A stretch of 64,000 bases of DNA from Methylomonas albis (GCF_014850955.1 NZ_JACXSS010000001.1:124001-188000); one strand, 5' to 3'. Positions 45,806-54,104 are shown, numbered from the stretch's first letter. Translations and numbers: made by a program. The notes: generated from the letters alone by a model not told the origin.

Positions 45806-45825
45806 AAGCCATATCCCGCAGTTTT
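45806..45825. promoter_or_regulatory. Shared motif C upstream of fecI-3
   Basis: AAGCCATATCCCGCAGTTTT, aligned with motifs A and B; consensus G(G/C)CATAT(C/G)NC(A/G)CA(G/T)TTT. It lies ~132 bases before the fecI-3 start. Confidence 0.5.
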
Positions 45826-45956
45826 AAGGCTGGTATGTGCGGTCAAAAAACGTTCGATTGATAGCCAACTACCGCAAAAATAGCCATTGCAACCGTTCTG
45901 GCATGAATTGTGGTTGCTCGCTCAATTATCGACGCCAAATTCCGCACATCCTGACC

Positions 45957-46463
45957 ATGAGCAATGCTCTTCATATCTCCCGCCTGATTGAAACTTACGA
46001 CGAGGAATTGCGCCGGGTGATGTTCAGACGCTGTGGTTGCCTGGATACTGCCGCCGACATTGTGCAGGAAACCTACCAGCGCATGTTTACCGGCAATTTG
46101 TGGCAACAGGCCGATAACCCGCGCGCTTTGCTGCACCGCATCGCTGCCAATCTGGCTACCGATTACGAGCGCCGCCGTAACACCCGCAACCAGCACCTGG
46201 AAACCGGCGATACCGCTGACGCATCCTTGCAAGTAAGCGACGGTATCGATCCCGAACAAATCAACCTGGCCCGCGAACGTTTGGACTTGTTGGTCTCTGC
46301 AATCGATAGCCTGCCGGCCAAATGCCGAATGGTTTTCGTGCTGCGCAAATTCGAGGAGCTTAGTCACGCCGAAATTGCCCAGCGATTGGGCATATCCCGC
46401 AATATGGTGGAAAAACATCTGCGCAATGCTTTAGCGGCGCTGCAAGAATTCGACGATCTTTAA
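45957..46463 (+). CDS. FecI-like ECF sigma factor, cassette 3
   Basis: A 168-residue ECF sigma factor begun at ATG 45957 (MSNALHISRLIETYDEELRR); the frame extends 40 codons upstream without coding character. Region 2 'FRRCGCLDTAADIVQETYQRMFT...PRALLHRIAANLATDYERRR', region 4 'AIDSLPAKCRMVFVLRKFEELSHAEIAQRLGISRNMVEKHLRNAL'. Together with the FecR gene 150 bases downstream it forms a sensor pair, but no receptor gene follows, unlike the two preceding cassettes. Confidence 0.93.
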   Translation: MSNALHISRLIETYDEELRRVMFRRCGCLDTAADIVQETYQRMFTGNLWQQADNPRALLHRIAANLATDYERRRNTRNQHLETGDTADASLQVSDGIDPEQINLARERLDLLVSAIDSLPAKCRMVFVLRKFEELSHAEIAQRLGISRNMVEKHLRNALAALQEFDDL

Positions 46464-46613
46464 ACGATTCGCTCCTGTTTTCACCGGGTTATGCGTCCTA
46501 TAATGGCAAGCCACCAACCCTGAATCGCGCCCGATGAAAATCCTTAGGCTTTATCGTTTACCGCTAAGTAGCAGAATGCCTTGCTGCATGTTGCTGCGAA
46601 ACGGACATACGCA

Positions 46614-47558
46614 ATGAAAATTTCTGCCGAGATTAAAGCTGTAGCCCGCGCTTGGTGGGTCAGGCTGGATAGCGGCAACTGTAGTCCGGATGAACAAGCG
46701 GAATTCAACACTTGGTTAGCCGCCGATCCCATGCATCGCCAAGCTTACGATCAGCTGGGCGAATTATGGGGCGCGCTGGATGCTATCGCACCGAAAATAG
46801 CCATACCAGCCACAAGTAAACCCAAGCCGGCTTTGTGGCGATGGCAATGGGCGCTGCCAACATTGGCGGGCGGCTGTCTAGCCTTGTGGTTGCTCAATCC
46901 CTTATGGATTATAGTGCGCGCCGATTTTCATACCGGTTTCGGCGAGATGCGCGACGTGCATCTTAGCGACGGCTCGACGGTGCACCTCAACGGCAATAGC
47001 GCCTTGGAAGTGCATATCGACGGCGAACAGCGGCAATTGACTTTACTGCAAGGCGAAGCCTGGTTTGAAGTCAGCCCCGATAAAGCCCGGCCATTCCGGG
47101 TAGATAGCGAACACGGCAGAGTCACCGCGCTGGGTACGGCTTTTAATGTGCGGCTGCGTGACGGTAAAGCCGAGGTTAGCGTCACACAACACAGCGTGGC
47201 GGTAGATTTGGAACAAGCCGATGGCAAAGCGCTACACGCCGTGGTCGCCGAGGGCCAGCAATTAGCCTATAGCGCGGAATCCGGGCTAGGTGATTTGCAA
47301 AGCATCGATAGCCAAACCGTTACCGCGTGGCAGCGCGGCAAACTAGTGTTCGAGAATCGGCCTTTGGGTGAAGTGGTTGCCGAGCTGAACCGCTATCATC
47401 GCGGTTTTTTGCTTATCAACGATGCCGAACTTGCTCAGCGCCGCGTCAATGGCGTGTTTCGTACCGATCAAGCCCTGTCGGTGCTGGCCGCGCTGGAAAT
47501 CTCTCTACAACTGCGTTCCACCAGGTTTAGCGAATATCTGATCGTGCTGCACCGCTAA
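46614..47558 (+). CDS. FecR-like anti-sigma/transducer, cassette 3
   Basis: A 314-residue transducer begun at ATG 46614 (MKISAEIKAVARAWWVRL). DUF4880 domain ('DSGNCSPDEQAEFNTWLAADPMHRQAYDQLGELW'), membrane helix at residues ~85-102 ('LPTLAGGCLALWLLNPLW'), FecR domain ('DVHLSDGSTVHLNGNSALEVH', 'LLQGEAWFEVSPD') and the C-terminal 'ELNRYHRGFLLINDAELAQRRVNGVF' domain. It looks complete. A MITE-like element starts 14 bases after its stop, followed by an IS5-family element, where the receptor gene would be expected. Confidence 0.92.
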   Translation: MKISAEIKAVARAWWVRLDSGNCSPDEQAEFNTWLAADPMHRQAYDQLGELWGALDAIAPKIAIPATSKPKPALWRWQWALPTLAGGCLALWLLNPLWIIVRADFHTGFGEMRDVHLSDGSTVHLNGNSALEVHIDGEQRQLTLLQGEAWFEVSPDKARPFRVDSEHGRVTALGTAFNVRLRDGKAEVSVTQHSVAVDLEQADGKALHAVVAEGQQLAYSAESGLGDLQSIDSQTVTAWQRGKLVFENRPLGEVVAELNRYHRGFLLINDAELAQRRVNGVFRTDQALSVLAALEISLQLRSTRFSEYLIVLHR

Positions 47559-47571
47559 TTTCACAGAGCAC

Positions 47572-47744
47572 CTAGTTCTACTTTGTCAGATTACTCGAAC
47601 TACATCTCTAAGTCCGTCGTTTCGGCAGGGATTGCCGAAATCCAGACGCCATGGACGGATCGAAGCTTACCATCCATGGCACTGGATACCCGCTTCCCAG
47701 CGGGTATGACGAACCTTTTTTGTAATCTGACAAAGTAGAACTAG
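47572..47744. mobile_element. MITE-like element with 23-bp perfect inverted ends
   Basis: A 173-bp non-coding element whose ends are exact inverted repeats of 23 bp: CTAGTTCTACTTTGTCAGAT plus TAC at 47572-47594, and the complement at 47722-47744. Inside are hairpins such as TTTCGGCA/TGCCGAAA, CCATGGA/TCCATGG and ACCCGCTTCCCAGCGGGT. No transposase is encoded, so it must be moved, if at all, by an unlinked enzyme. Its right CTAG is also the left flank of the adjoining IS5-family element. Confidence 0.8.
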
Positions 47745-48595
47745 AGGCTGTTGCCGTTTTGGGATGATAGCCTTGAAATCGAACTGAATAGCCCAAATGC
47801 TTGAGTTTTTCAATCAACCTATACTCAAGCGATGCCACGACAGTTGTTTACGGATGAATACTGGAATAAATTCAAAGCCATCATGTTGAGCCTGGGGATT
47901 TATGACAAGCCTTCGCTACGACAAACGGTAGAGGGGATTTTTTATCGCTTGCGAGTAGGCTGCCCCTGGCGAGACTTGCCTATAACGTTTGGCAAATGGA
48001 ATGCCGTGTATAAACGATTCAACGCGTGGTCGCTTCAGGAAAAATTGATGGGTATCTTTCGGGGACTGGTGGTGGAACCGGATTTGGAATGGGCATTTAT
48101 CGACGGCAGTATTGTGAAGGCTCATCAACATAGTAGTGGCGCGGCCCATGAGCAGGAAACAGCCATTGGAAAATCCGTCGCGGGCAACACCACCAAAATC
48201 CATATGGCCGTTGATGCTTGCGGGCTGCCCATTCATTTCTCGGTGACGGGGGGCGAGGTGCACGACTGTAAAGAAGCGCCGGAATTGGTGGCTAAACTCC
48301 CTTTGGCTGCCCACATGATTGCTGATAAAGGCTATGACAGTGAGTCTTTACGTATTCAAATTCGAGACAAAGGGAGTGTGCCTATCATTCCTAGAAAACA
48401 GAACTCAACCATTGGGAATGACGAAATGGACTGGTGCCTCTACAAGTATCGCCACCTCGTTGAAAATGTATTTGCGCGACTGAAACATTTCAGAGCCATC
48501 GCGACGCGATATGACAAATTGAAACGCAATTTTGAAAGTGTCGTCGCTTTGGCCTGCGCTTTCATTTGGTTGCCCATGTAAAACGGCAACAGCCC
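47745..48595 (+). mobile_element. IS5-family insertion sequence (851 bp, complete)
   Basis: Ends are near-perfect inverted repeats beginning (A/G)GGCTGTTGCCGTTTT, flanked by the 4-bp direct repeat CTAG at 47741-47744 and 48596-48599. A single transposase gene fills most of it. The size and target preference fit the ISL2/IS1031-type members of the IS5 family. It sits immediately beside the MITE-like element, sharing one CTAG. Confidence 0.9.
47832..48581 (+). CDS. IS5-family transposase
   Basis: A 249-residue DDE transposase in one uninterrupted frame. The N-terminal domain 'MPRQLFTDEYWNKFKAIML...YRLRVGCPWRDLPITFGKWNAVYKRFNAW' is typical of the family. Catalytic candidates are Asp in 'WAFIDGSIVKAHQH', Asp in 'HMIADKGYDSESLR' and Glu in 'YRHLVENVFARLKHFRAIATRYDKL' (the YREK-like block). 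Many IS5 elements split this gene by a frameshift; this copy is continuous and appears functional. Confidence 0.95.
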   Translation: MPRQLFTDEYWNKFKAIMLSLGIYDKPSLRQTVEGIFYRLRVGCPWRDLPITFGKWNAVYKRFNAWSLQEKLMGIFRGLVVEPDLEWAFIDGSIVKAHQHSSGAAHEQETAIGKSVAGNTTKIHMAVDACGLPIHFSVTGGEVHDCKEAPELVAKLPLAAHMIADKGYDSESLRIQIRDKGSVPIIPRKQNSTIGNDEMDWCLYKYRHLVENVFARLKHFRAIATRYDKLKRNFESVVALACAFIWLPM

Positions 48596-48860
48596 CTAGT
48601 CGACCGGTTTTTAGCCCTGCGGCAAAATTAATTGCAAACGCATTGAACCTTGCGGCCGTTTAGCGGAATTCACAATTGAATGCAGTTTGCCTTGATCCAC
48701 TCCCCTAAGTTGGCTCAGGACGCAGCCGCATTCACGCTAGGCATTCGGTCAATGCCTACGCAACAGCAAAACGTTCCTAAGCGAACTAAAACAGCAGCTA
48801 ATCAACGGCTTGCCGCTGCTTAGCTGCACCTTATTGATCTTATCGACAGAGGATAGAAGT

Positions 48861-49520
48861 ATGAGATTAAACATTACCCAAACACTATTTGCCGCCATGA
48901 TGTTGTTCGGTGCGGCGCCAGCAAATGCCAGCGTGGTCAACGATCCGGCCGGCGATTATCTGGCGACATATGCCGGTAGCCAGACCGGCGATCTGGACGT
49001 GATCACCGCCTCGGTCACTTACAATCCTGCCAGCGATATTTTTCATTTCGAAAGTACCTTTGCCGGTGCCATTGGCGGTTCGCCATCCGGCTTTTACATT
49101 TTGGGCTTTGATCGTGGTGCCGGTACCGCGCGGTTCTTTGCGAACGGTTTGCCGAATATACTGTTCGATTCGGTCGTACGTTTTAATATGGACGGCGGCG
49201 GCGCGGTCACGCTGTTGGCACCTACCTCAGGCAGCACAGCACTGGCCGTCGGCACCGCCAATATTCAAGGCAAGCAGCTGATTGCCGATATTGCCGGTAG
49301 CCTGCTGCCGTCTACCGGTTTTGCCAAAACCGACTACACCTGGAATCTTTGGCCGCGCGACGGCGCGCTACCCGGCGGTTTTGGCCAAATTTCGGATTTT
49401 GCGCCGGACGCCAGCAATCAGGCGGTACAAGTCGTACCGCTTCCCGGTGCATTTTGGTTGTTCGGTTCGGTGTTTGCCATGTTCAAATTAGTCGGCAACC
49501 GCAAACGGCGTTTTTTGTAA
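48861..49520 (+). CDS. Secreted protein with PEP-CTERM-type sorting tail
   Basis: A 219-residue exported protein begun at ATG 48861 (GAGGA 8 bases upstream). Signal peptide 'MRLNITQTLFAAMMLFGAAPANA', a ~170-residue beta-rich, Gly/Ala/Asp-rich body without a recognised catalytic motif, and a C-terminal 'VPLPGAFWLFGSVFAMFKLVGNRKRRFL', that is motif, hydrophobic stretch and basic end. Such tails direct sorting and cleavage by exosortase. The function of the body is unknown. It stands alone after the IS5 element. Confidence 0.8.
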   Translation: MRLNITQTLFAAMMLFGAAPANASVVNDPAGDYLATYAGSQTGDLDVITASVTYNPASDIFHFESTFAGAIGGSPSGFYILGFDRGAGTARFFANGLPNILFDSVVRFNMDGGGAVTLLAPTSGSTALAVGTANIQGKQLIADIAGSLLPSTGFAKTDYTWNLWPRDGALPGGFGQISDFAPDASNQAVQVVPLPGAFWLFGSVFAMFKLVGNRKRRFL

Positions 49521-49666
49521 CGATGCAGTCAGCGGCAATGATTTAATTTAGTCAAGGCCGCTTGAATGTTTGCAAACCTGTTCGTGTCTGCCTGACGCAG
49601 CATGAGCGGGTTTGCGGTTTCCGGCTATTAAGTGGTCCGGTCAAACCAAGTGACTAGATGCGCCCT

Positions 49667-50155
49667 TTACTCCACACCAGACGGCGCTGCCAGATAACTT
49701 ACCTCCACCTCCGTCAAACCATTCATACCGATTTGCTTGGCCGCACCTTGTGATAGGTCAATCAATCTGTTCGGGCTGAATGGGCCTCTATCGTTAACCA
49801 CCACGTCAACATAACGGCCATTGCGCAAATTGGTCACGCGGACTTTCGACGGTATCGGCAAGGTCCTATGCGCCGCCGAAAAGCCTTGCGGATCAAAACG
49901 GCTGCCGTCCGCGGTGCGATTGCCCGATTCCGCGCCATACCAGGAAGCCAAACCGGTTTCCCGATAGCCATTCGCCGAAACCAATGGGTAATAAGTGACG
50001 CCTTTAACGGTATAGGGCTTGTTGTAAGAGGCATTGTTTTGATATGTCGGTAGTTGCGGGCGCGGCGGCTCGGATGCGCAGCCAGCCAGCAGGCCGAGTA
50101 GGATCAGCAAGAAGCCCGGCTGGGCAAGCGCTTGGAGGCGAGGGTTTGGCGACAT
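49667..50155 (-). CDS. rlpA: RlpA-family septal/peptidoglycan lipoprotein
   Basis: A 162-residue lipoprotein begun at ATG 50155 (MSPNPRLQALAQPGFLLILLGLLAGCAS, lipobox LAGC). It carries the double-psi beta-barrel RlpA domain: 'GLASWYGAESGNRTADGSRFDPQGFSAAHRTLPIPSKVRVTNLRNGRYVDVVVNDRGPF'. RlpA proteins cleave denuded glycan strands at the septum. This one lacks the C-terminal SPOR domain of the long E. coli and Pseudomonas forms, so its septal targeting may differ. The conserved Asp/His of the active site region (AAHRTLP, NDRGPF) are present. Confidence 0.92.
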   Translation of the reverse strand: MSPNPRLQALAQPGFLLILLGLLAGCASEPPRPQLPTYQNNASYNKPYTVKGVTYYPLVSANGYRETGLASWYGAESGNRTADGSRFDPQGFSAAHRTLPIPSKVRVTNLRNGRYVDVVVNDRGPFSPNRLIDLSQGAAKQIGMNGLTEVEVSYLAAPSGVE

Positions 50156-50400
50156 TCGATAGCTCCGGAAGGCTGGCAATAGCTAATCATAATCTGATGC
50201 GCTGGTTAAACTCGGTTTGGTTTACCTGCACCTTCAGGTTCTTCCGAGCAGTTAAGTATTGCCGCTGCCAGCCCATCCCGTCAAAATCGGCCAGCCAGGG
50301 CAGGTTTGGTTATAATGCCGTCACCAGGAAAGACAACTAAGACAGGGATAGCGATTTTTTTGTTTACCGTATCGGCAAACAGCACTTGAGGGGAAGATAA

Positions 50401-51699
50401 ATGGCGGAGAAACATAAAATCCTGATTGTCGGCGGTGGCGCTGCCGGGCTGGAATTGGCGACAGAATTGGGGCATAAACTCGGCAAATCCGGAAAAGCCG
50501 AAGTCACGCTGCTGGATGCCGCGTCCACGCATATATGGAAGCCCTTGCTGCACGAGGTCGCGTCCGGCACTTTGGCCGAGGCTGAGGAAGTCGAATACTT
50601 GGCCCAGGCGCATAGCAATCACTTCCGGTTTTTGTTTGGCAAAATGGAAGGTTTGAATCGGGCAAACAAGGAAGTCATCGTCGGCGCGATTACCAACAAG
50701 AAAGGCGAAGAGATCATTCCGCAACGCCGCTTCAAATACGACACCTTGGTCATGGCGGTCGGCAGCGTCAGTAACACTTTTGGCATCAAGGGCGTGGATA
50801 AATATTGCCGCTTTATCGATACCACCAAGGAAGCTTTCCGTTTTCAAAAACAACTGGTGGAGACTTATTACATTCAGTCCTACGCCAACCAAAGTAAGCA
50901 GCGCGAAGAGCCGCTGTCGATTGTGATCATCGGCGCTGGCGCCACCGGCGTGGAATTGTCCGCCGAGTTGCACGAAGTGACCAAACTGCTGGCAACCTAC
51001 GGGCTGGAAGGTTCGATAGACGTCAACATCACCATTATCGAAGCCGCCACCCAATTGCTGCCTGCGCTGCCGCCGCGCTTGTCGCAAGCCACCCAGGAGC
51101 AATTAATCAAACTGGGTATCCAGTTAAAACTGGGCCGCAAGGTTACGGAAGTCACCGATACCGAGGTACATACCTACGATGGCGAAGTGTTCGACGCGGA
51201 TTTAAAAGTCTGGGCGGCCGGCATCAAGGCCCCGGACTGGATGAAAAATCTGGACGGTTTGGAATCCAACCACATCAATCAATTGATAGTCGATCAAACC
51301 CTGCAAACCAGCGATCCGGATATTTTTGCCATCGGCGACTGCGCCGCTTGTGTATGGGTCGGCCACGGCGGCAATGTGCCACCGCGCGCCCAATCCGCGC
51401 ACCAGATGGCCTCCACTGTTGCCAAAACCATCAGCAACCGCCTGAAAGGTAAACCGGCTGCCACGTTCGTGTATCGGGATTATGGCTCGCTGGTATCGCT
51501 GGGTAAATTCAGCACGGTCGGCAGTTTGATGGGTAGCTTGATGGGTACGGTCAGCGTCGGCGGTTTAATTGCCTATGGCGTGTATTTGTCCCTGTACAAA
51601 ATGCACCAGGTCGCCATCCACGGCTACTTCCGCACCGCGATGCTGACCTTGTCCAACCTGTTCCGGCGCAGTACCCACGCCAAAATGAAAATGCACTAA
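50401..51699 (+). CDS. ndh: Type II NADH dehydrogenase (NDH-2)
   Basis: A 432-residue FAD flavoprotein that passes electrons from NADH to quinone at the inner face of the membrane without pumping protons. FAD-binding 'ILIVGGGAAGLELATELG' (residues ~7-24), NADH-binding 'IVIIGAGATGVELSAELHE' (~178-196), and the FAD-contacting 'DIFAIGDCAACVW'. The C-terminal region ('GSLMGTVSVGGLIAYGVYLSLYKMHQVAIHGYFR') is the usual membrane-binding end of NDH-2. GAGGGGAAG precedes ATG 50401. A YcxB-like protein gene follows 25 bases later and may be co-transcribed. Confidence 0.94.
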   Translation: MAEKHKILIVGGGAAGLELATELGHKLGKSGKAEVTLLDAASTHIWKPLLHEVASGTLAEAEEVEYLAQAHSNHFRFLFGKMEGLNRANKEVIVGAITNKKGEEIIPQRRFKYDTLVMAVGSVSNTFGIKGVDKYCRFIDTTKEAFRFQKQLVETYYIQSYANQSKQREEPLSIVIIGAGATGVELSAELHEVTKLLATYGLEGSIDVNITIIEAATQLLPALPPRLSQATQEQLIKLGIQLKLGRKVTEVTDTEVHTYDGEVFDADLKVWAAGIKAPDWMKNLDGLESNHINQLIVDQTLQTSDPDIFAIGDCAACVWVGHGGNVPPRAQSAHQMASTVAKTISNRLKGKPAATFVYRDYGSLVSLGKFSTVGSLMGSLMGTVSVGGLIAYGVYLSLYKMHQVAIHGYFRTAMLTLSNLFRRSTHAKMKMH

Positions 51700-51724
51700 C
51701 CCATCAATCCACCGAGCGATATAC

Positions 51725-52246
51725 ATGTTAGAAATTGAATACGAATTCCGCGAAGAAGACCTGGTCCATTTTAATGAGGAAAGGCTGAAAAAAGACCCGG
51801 AAATGCAGAAAAAAATCCGCCAAAACCGCATCTTCGCGCCCGGCGTGATGATGGCGATTGGTTTGTTTTATTACGTGTACTACGTGGATATGACCACCAC
51901 TGCCTACATCACCATCCTGGCGCTGGCTTGGTCGTTCGCCTCGCCGTTTATCATGAAGATGGATTTGCGCCGGCAGTTTTTTGATAAATACACCGAAGCC
52001 GAAAAGAAAGCGTTGTTCGGTGTCCACTGGCTGAGTATCGAGCCGGAGTTTTTGCAGGAACGCGCCCCAGGCGGTAAAAGCAAAACCCCGTGGAAAGACA
52101 TGTTGCGGGTGGAGAAGCATAAAGACTATGTTTATCTGTATGTCGATATCGACGCGGCGATCGTGATTCCGCGCGCCACGGTGAAGAAAGGCGATTTGAA
52201 GGCGTTTGCTAAGCAGGCTGAGGGGATGATAGAGAGGGCGGGTTGA
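51725..52246 (+). CDS. YcxB-like membrane protein
   Basis: A 173-residue protein with an N-terminal charged region, two membrane segments (residues ~38-55 'APGVMMAIGLFYYVYYV' and ~58-78), and a C-terminal soluble domain ('WLSIEPEFLQERAPGGKSKTPWKDMLRVEKHKDYVYLYVDIDAAIVIPRA') that matches the pattern of the YcxB-like C-terminal domain. Role unknown. Its position directly after ndh suggests common transcription. The 3' end is poor in C, and the accessory block begins just after it. Confidence 0.75.
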   Translation: MLEIEYEFREEDLVHFNEERLKKDPEMQKKIRQNRIFAPGVMMAIGLFYYVYYVDMTTTAYITILALAWSFASPFIMKMDLRRQFFDKYTEAEKKALFGVHWLSIEPEFLQERAPGGKSKTPWKDMLRVEKHKDYVYLYVDIDAAIVIPRATVKKGDLKAFAKQAEGMIERAG

Positions 52247-52334
52247 TGTTTGGTTGCTAAGCTGTCGTTTATCCTGCAAATTTGGGTGATGTGTGGAAAC
52301 TGCTAAATTGACTTATACAGTCGAGGTTATGTTT

Positions 52335-52622
52335 ATGAGTCTGTCCCTGCTTACGGTTCTTTCTATAGTTTCAGGTTTTGCATCGGCATTGGCTTGGCTC
52401 TATGCAAGCTGCGTAAAAGTATCCAGAGAAAAGGCGCTTGAGGACCGCCGCCGAACTGCCGAAAGGGCTGGTACTGCCCCGGATCTTTCTGGAATCTCTT
52501 TTGACGGTTGGGAGGTACGGGAAACATTGGCTGCTCAAGCGAAGTGGAACTCCATTGGCGCGGTGCTCGCAGCTATAGCAGTATTCTCGCAAGCGTTAGA
52601 ACAGGCCCTTACTCACTCATAA
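52335..52622 (+). CDS. Small hypothetical membrane protein
   Basis: A 95-residue protein begun at ATG 52335, 8 bases after GAGG; in-frame ATG 52329 and GTG 52293 are alternatives. Two hydrophobic segments (residues ~2-25 and ~70-88) enclose a charged middle part ('KVSREKALEDRRRTAERAG'). No family recognised. It belongs to a series of orphan genes separated by REP pairs between 52250 and 54230. Confidence 0.6.
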   Translation: MSLSLLTVLSIVSGFASALAWLYASCVKVSREKALEDRRRTAERAGTAPDLSGISFDGWEVRETLAAQAKWNSIGAVLAAIAVFSQALEQALTHS

Positions 52623-52680
52623 ATCGGGAGTTAGGCTTAGGCTGAAATTATGCTGTCGTAACGCCAACCCTCTTAGTCGT

Positions 52681-52807
52681 GTAGGGTGGGCACGGTTTTT
52701 GTGCCCACGCGGAATTGGGACTATATCCTCCTGATAGCCAGCCAAAAAAGATTGCCCTCCATTTTTGGAAGCTTCACCGCGTGGGCACTAACGTACCCAC
52801 CCTACAT
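52681..52807. repeat. REP pair (GTAGGGTGGGCAC type)
   Basis: GTAGGGTGGGCACGGTTTTT then GTGCCCACGCGG, and ~90 bases later the inverted partner CCGCGTGGGCACTAACGTAC then CCACCCTAC. Each unit forms a GTGGGCAC/GTGCCCAC hairpin and the pair forms a larger inverted repeat (BIME-like). Similar pair at 54105. Confidence 0.85.
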
Positions 52808-52897
52808 TTGATGGCAGTGATCGCCAGCTCCGAAGGTATGATGCTAAGGAGGAAAATAAAGCGGGCGGGTTAACTCAAACGCCTTAGGGGTAGAGCA

Positions 52898-53377
52898 ATG
52901 TTTGGTTTGTTCAAATCAAAAATTTTTCATGACTCGCAGCTCGGCGAGTTTAAGCGTTCCGGTGGTTATTGGCGGGGTGTCATTGCGCTGGACGACTCCG
53001 AGAATATCCCGTTAATACTTGCGGGTAACCGAACAGAGCCAGTGGCGCAAGCCATCAGCATGGCTCGCGGCTTGGCGGCAGTATTTGCCTCTATGCGCCC
53101 GATGATAGAATCGGAGCTAGTCGCGCACTACCCCCCTTATGCCGAAGAATTTGAGTCGGAGAACAATTCCGCTGCCTGCGAGACCATGCCAAGCATCAGC
53201 GCGGCGAGTCAAGTGTGGCCTTACGTCGCATTGAAATTCGTATCGGTTACACCGCTGGATGGTGAGTTAATTTACGAGCTCGGTTATTCTGTTGCTTGGG
53301 ACGAAGAGCATACGCTGGGTGCTCGCTTTAAAGCAGATCAATTCATTGAGCTTTGCGGGAGCGTATTGCCTCCATAA
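52898..53377 (+). CDS. Hypothetical soluble protein
   Basis: A 159-residue protein beginning MFGLFKSKIFHDSQLGEFKRSGGYWRGV, with no signal peptide or membrane segment and with an acidic character. The pattern 'G.F.RSGGYWRG' and the hydrophobic core suggest a small folded cytosolic domain; I do not recognise a family. It lies between two REP regions, alone on the plus strand. A purine-rich TAGGGGTAGAGC stretch precedes the ATG. Confidence 0.6.
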   Translation: MFGLFKSKIFHDSQLGEFKRSGGYWRGVIALDDSENIPLILAGNRTEPVAQAISMARGLAAVFASMRPMIESELVAHYPPYAEEFESENNSAACETMPSISAASQVWPYVALKFVSVTPLDGELIYELGYSVAWDEEHTLGARFKADQFIELCGSVLPP

Positions 53378-53406
53378 AGCTCGCGTAATCGTACGCAAGA
53401 TTCGTA

Positions 53407-53444
53407 TCATAGCCCCGATTACGCTTTGCTAATCGGGGCTATGA
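53407..53444. repeat. Perfect 15-bp hairpin (TCATAGCCCCGATTA)
   Basis: TCATAGCCCCGATTA-8 bases-TAATCGGGGCTATGA, 30 bases after the stop of the preceding orphan gene. No T-run follows, so it is more likely a REP-type sequence than an intrinsic terminator. Confidence 0.7.
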
Positions 53445-53468
53445 TGGGTAAATAGAGGGCGAAGCCTT

Positions 53469-53534
53469 GTAGGCCGGAATAAGGAAGCGCCAAAGCTAGC
53501 CAAACGCCTAGCGGTTTATTCTGGCCTATCCTAC
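53469..53534. repeat. Inverted repeat GTAGGCCGGAATAA / TTATTCTGGCCTATCCTAC
   Basis: Imperfect inverted ends ~40 bases apart around GAAGCGCCAAAGCTAGCC, in the style of a common proteobacterial REP (GTAGG...CGGAATAA). It lies just upstream of the next orphan gene. Confidence 0.65.
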
Positions 53535-53567
53535 TTAGTTTACGTTATGCAATTGGAGTCTTTGCTG

Positions 53568-54089
53568 ATGGCGAGAAGTGACTTAGTTATTTCAAAAATG
53601 GCTGCGGTTCTGATTCCCGTAGTCGTAGGAAGTCTTCTGAGCTTGATTGTTTCTGTTGCGACTAATTACTACACGTTTCGCGTCGAACAAAACGAGACGG
53701 TTAGAAAAGAACGCATGGCGCATCTGGAACGAGCCATGACGCTCACCGCAAGATACTCGAACGATGTGGGTAAGCTCCTGGGCATCGGATTTATTACGAA
53801 GGGAGACATTACGTCTAATGATCTCGCCATTATGTCGGCTCCGACTGATACCCTCATGGAATTGAACGTAGTCATCTCGCTTTACTTTCCGCAATTGAAG
53901 AGCGACCTCGATCAAATTTTTGTCGGGCACGGGGCGATGATGCAGCGCTTCGATAATATTGTAGACACCCAAGATGAGCATCGGCGAGAAGATGCCGCCT
54001 CCTTCAATCAACGTATTCAAAAGGAGATGTCAGTTACTATGGATAGTGTTCGAAGCTTGATGAAGAAGCTCAGCGAGCTAGCCACTTAG
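53568..54089 (+). CDS. Hypothetical membrane-anchored protein
   Basis: A 173-residue protein begun at ATG 53568, 10 bases after GGAG (ATG 53547 also in frame). One N-terminal hydrophobic segment (residues ~10-32, 'MAAVLIPVVVGSLLSLIVSVATN') is followed by a largely helical, charged domain ('VEQNETVRKERMAHLERAMTL') that could form coiled coil. No family recognised. Likely accessory. Confidence 0.6.
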   Translation: MARSDLVISKMAAVLIPVVVGSLLSLIVSVATNYYTFRVEQNETVRKERMAHLERAMTLTARYSNDVGKLLGIGFITKGDITSNDLAIMSAPTDTLMELNVVISLYFPQLKSDLDQIFVGHGAMMQRFDNIVDTQDEHRREDAASFNQRIQKEMSVTMDSVRSLMKKLSELAT

Positions 54090-54104
54090 GTCGGAATAAG
54101 TCAT

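Noticed and set aside
47608..47838. 76-codon minus-strand frame spanning the MITE and the left end of the IS5 element
   Set aside because: It crosses two mobile-element ends and has no homologous look; an artefact of the hairpins.
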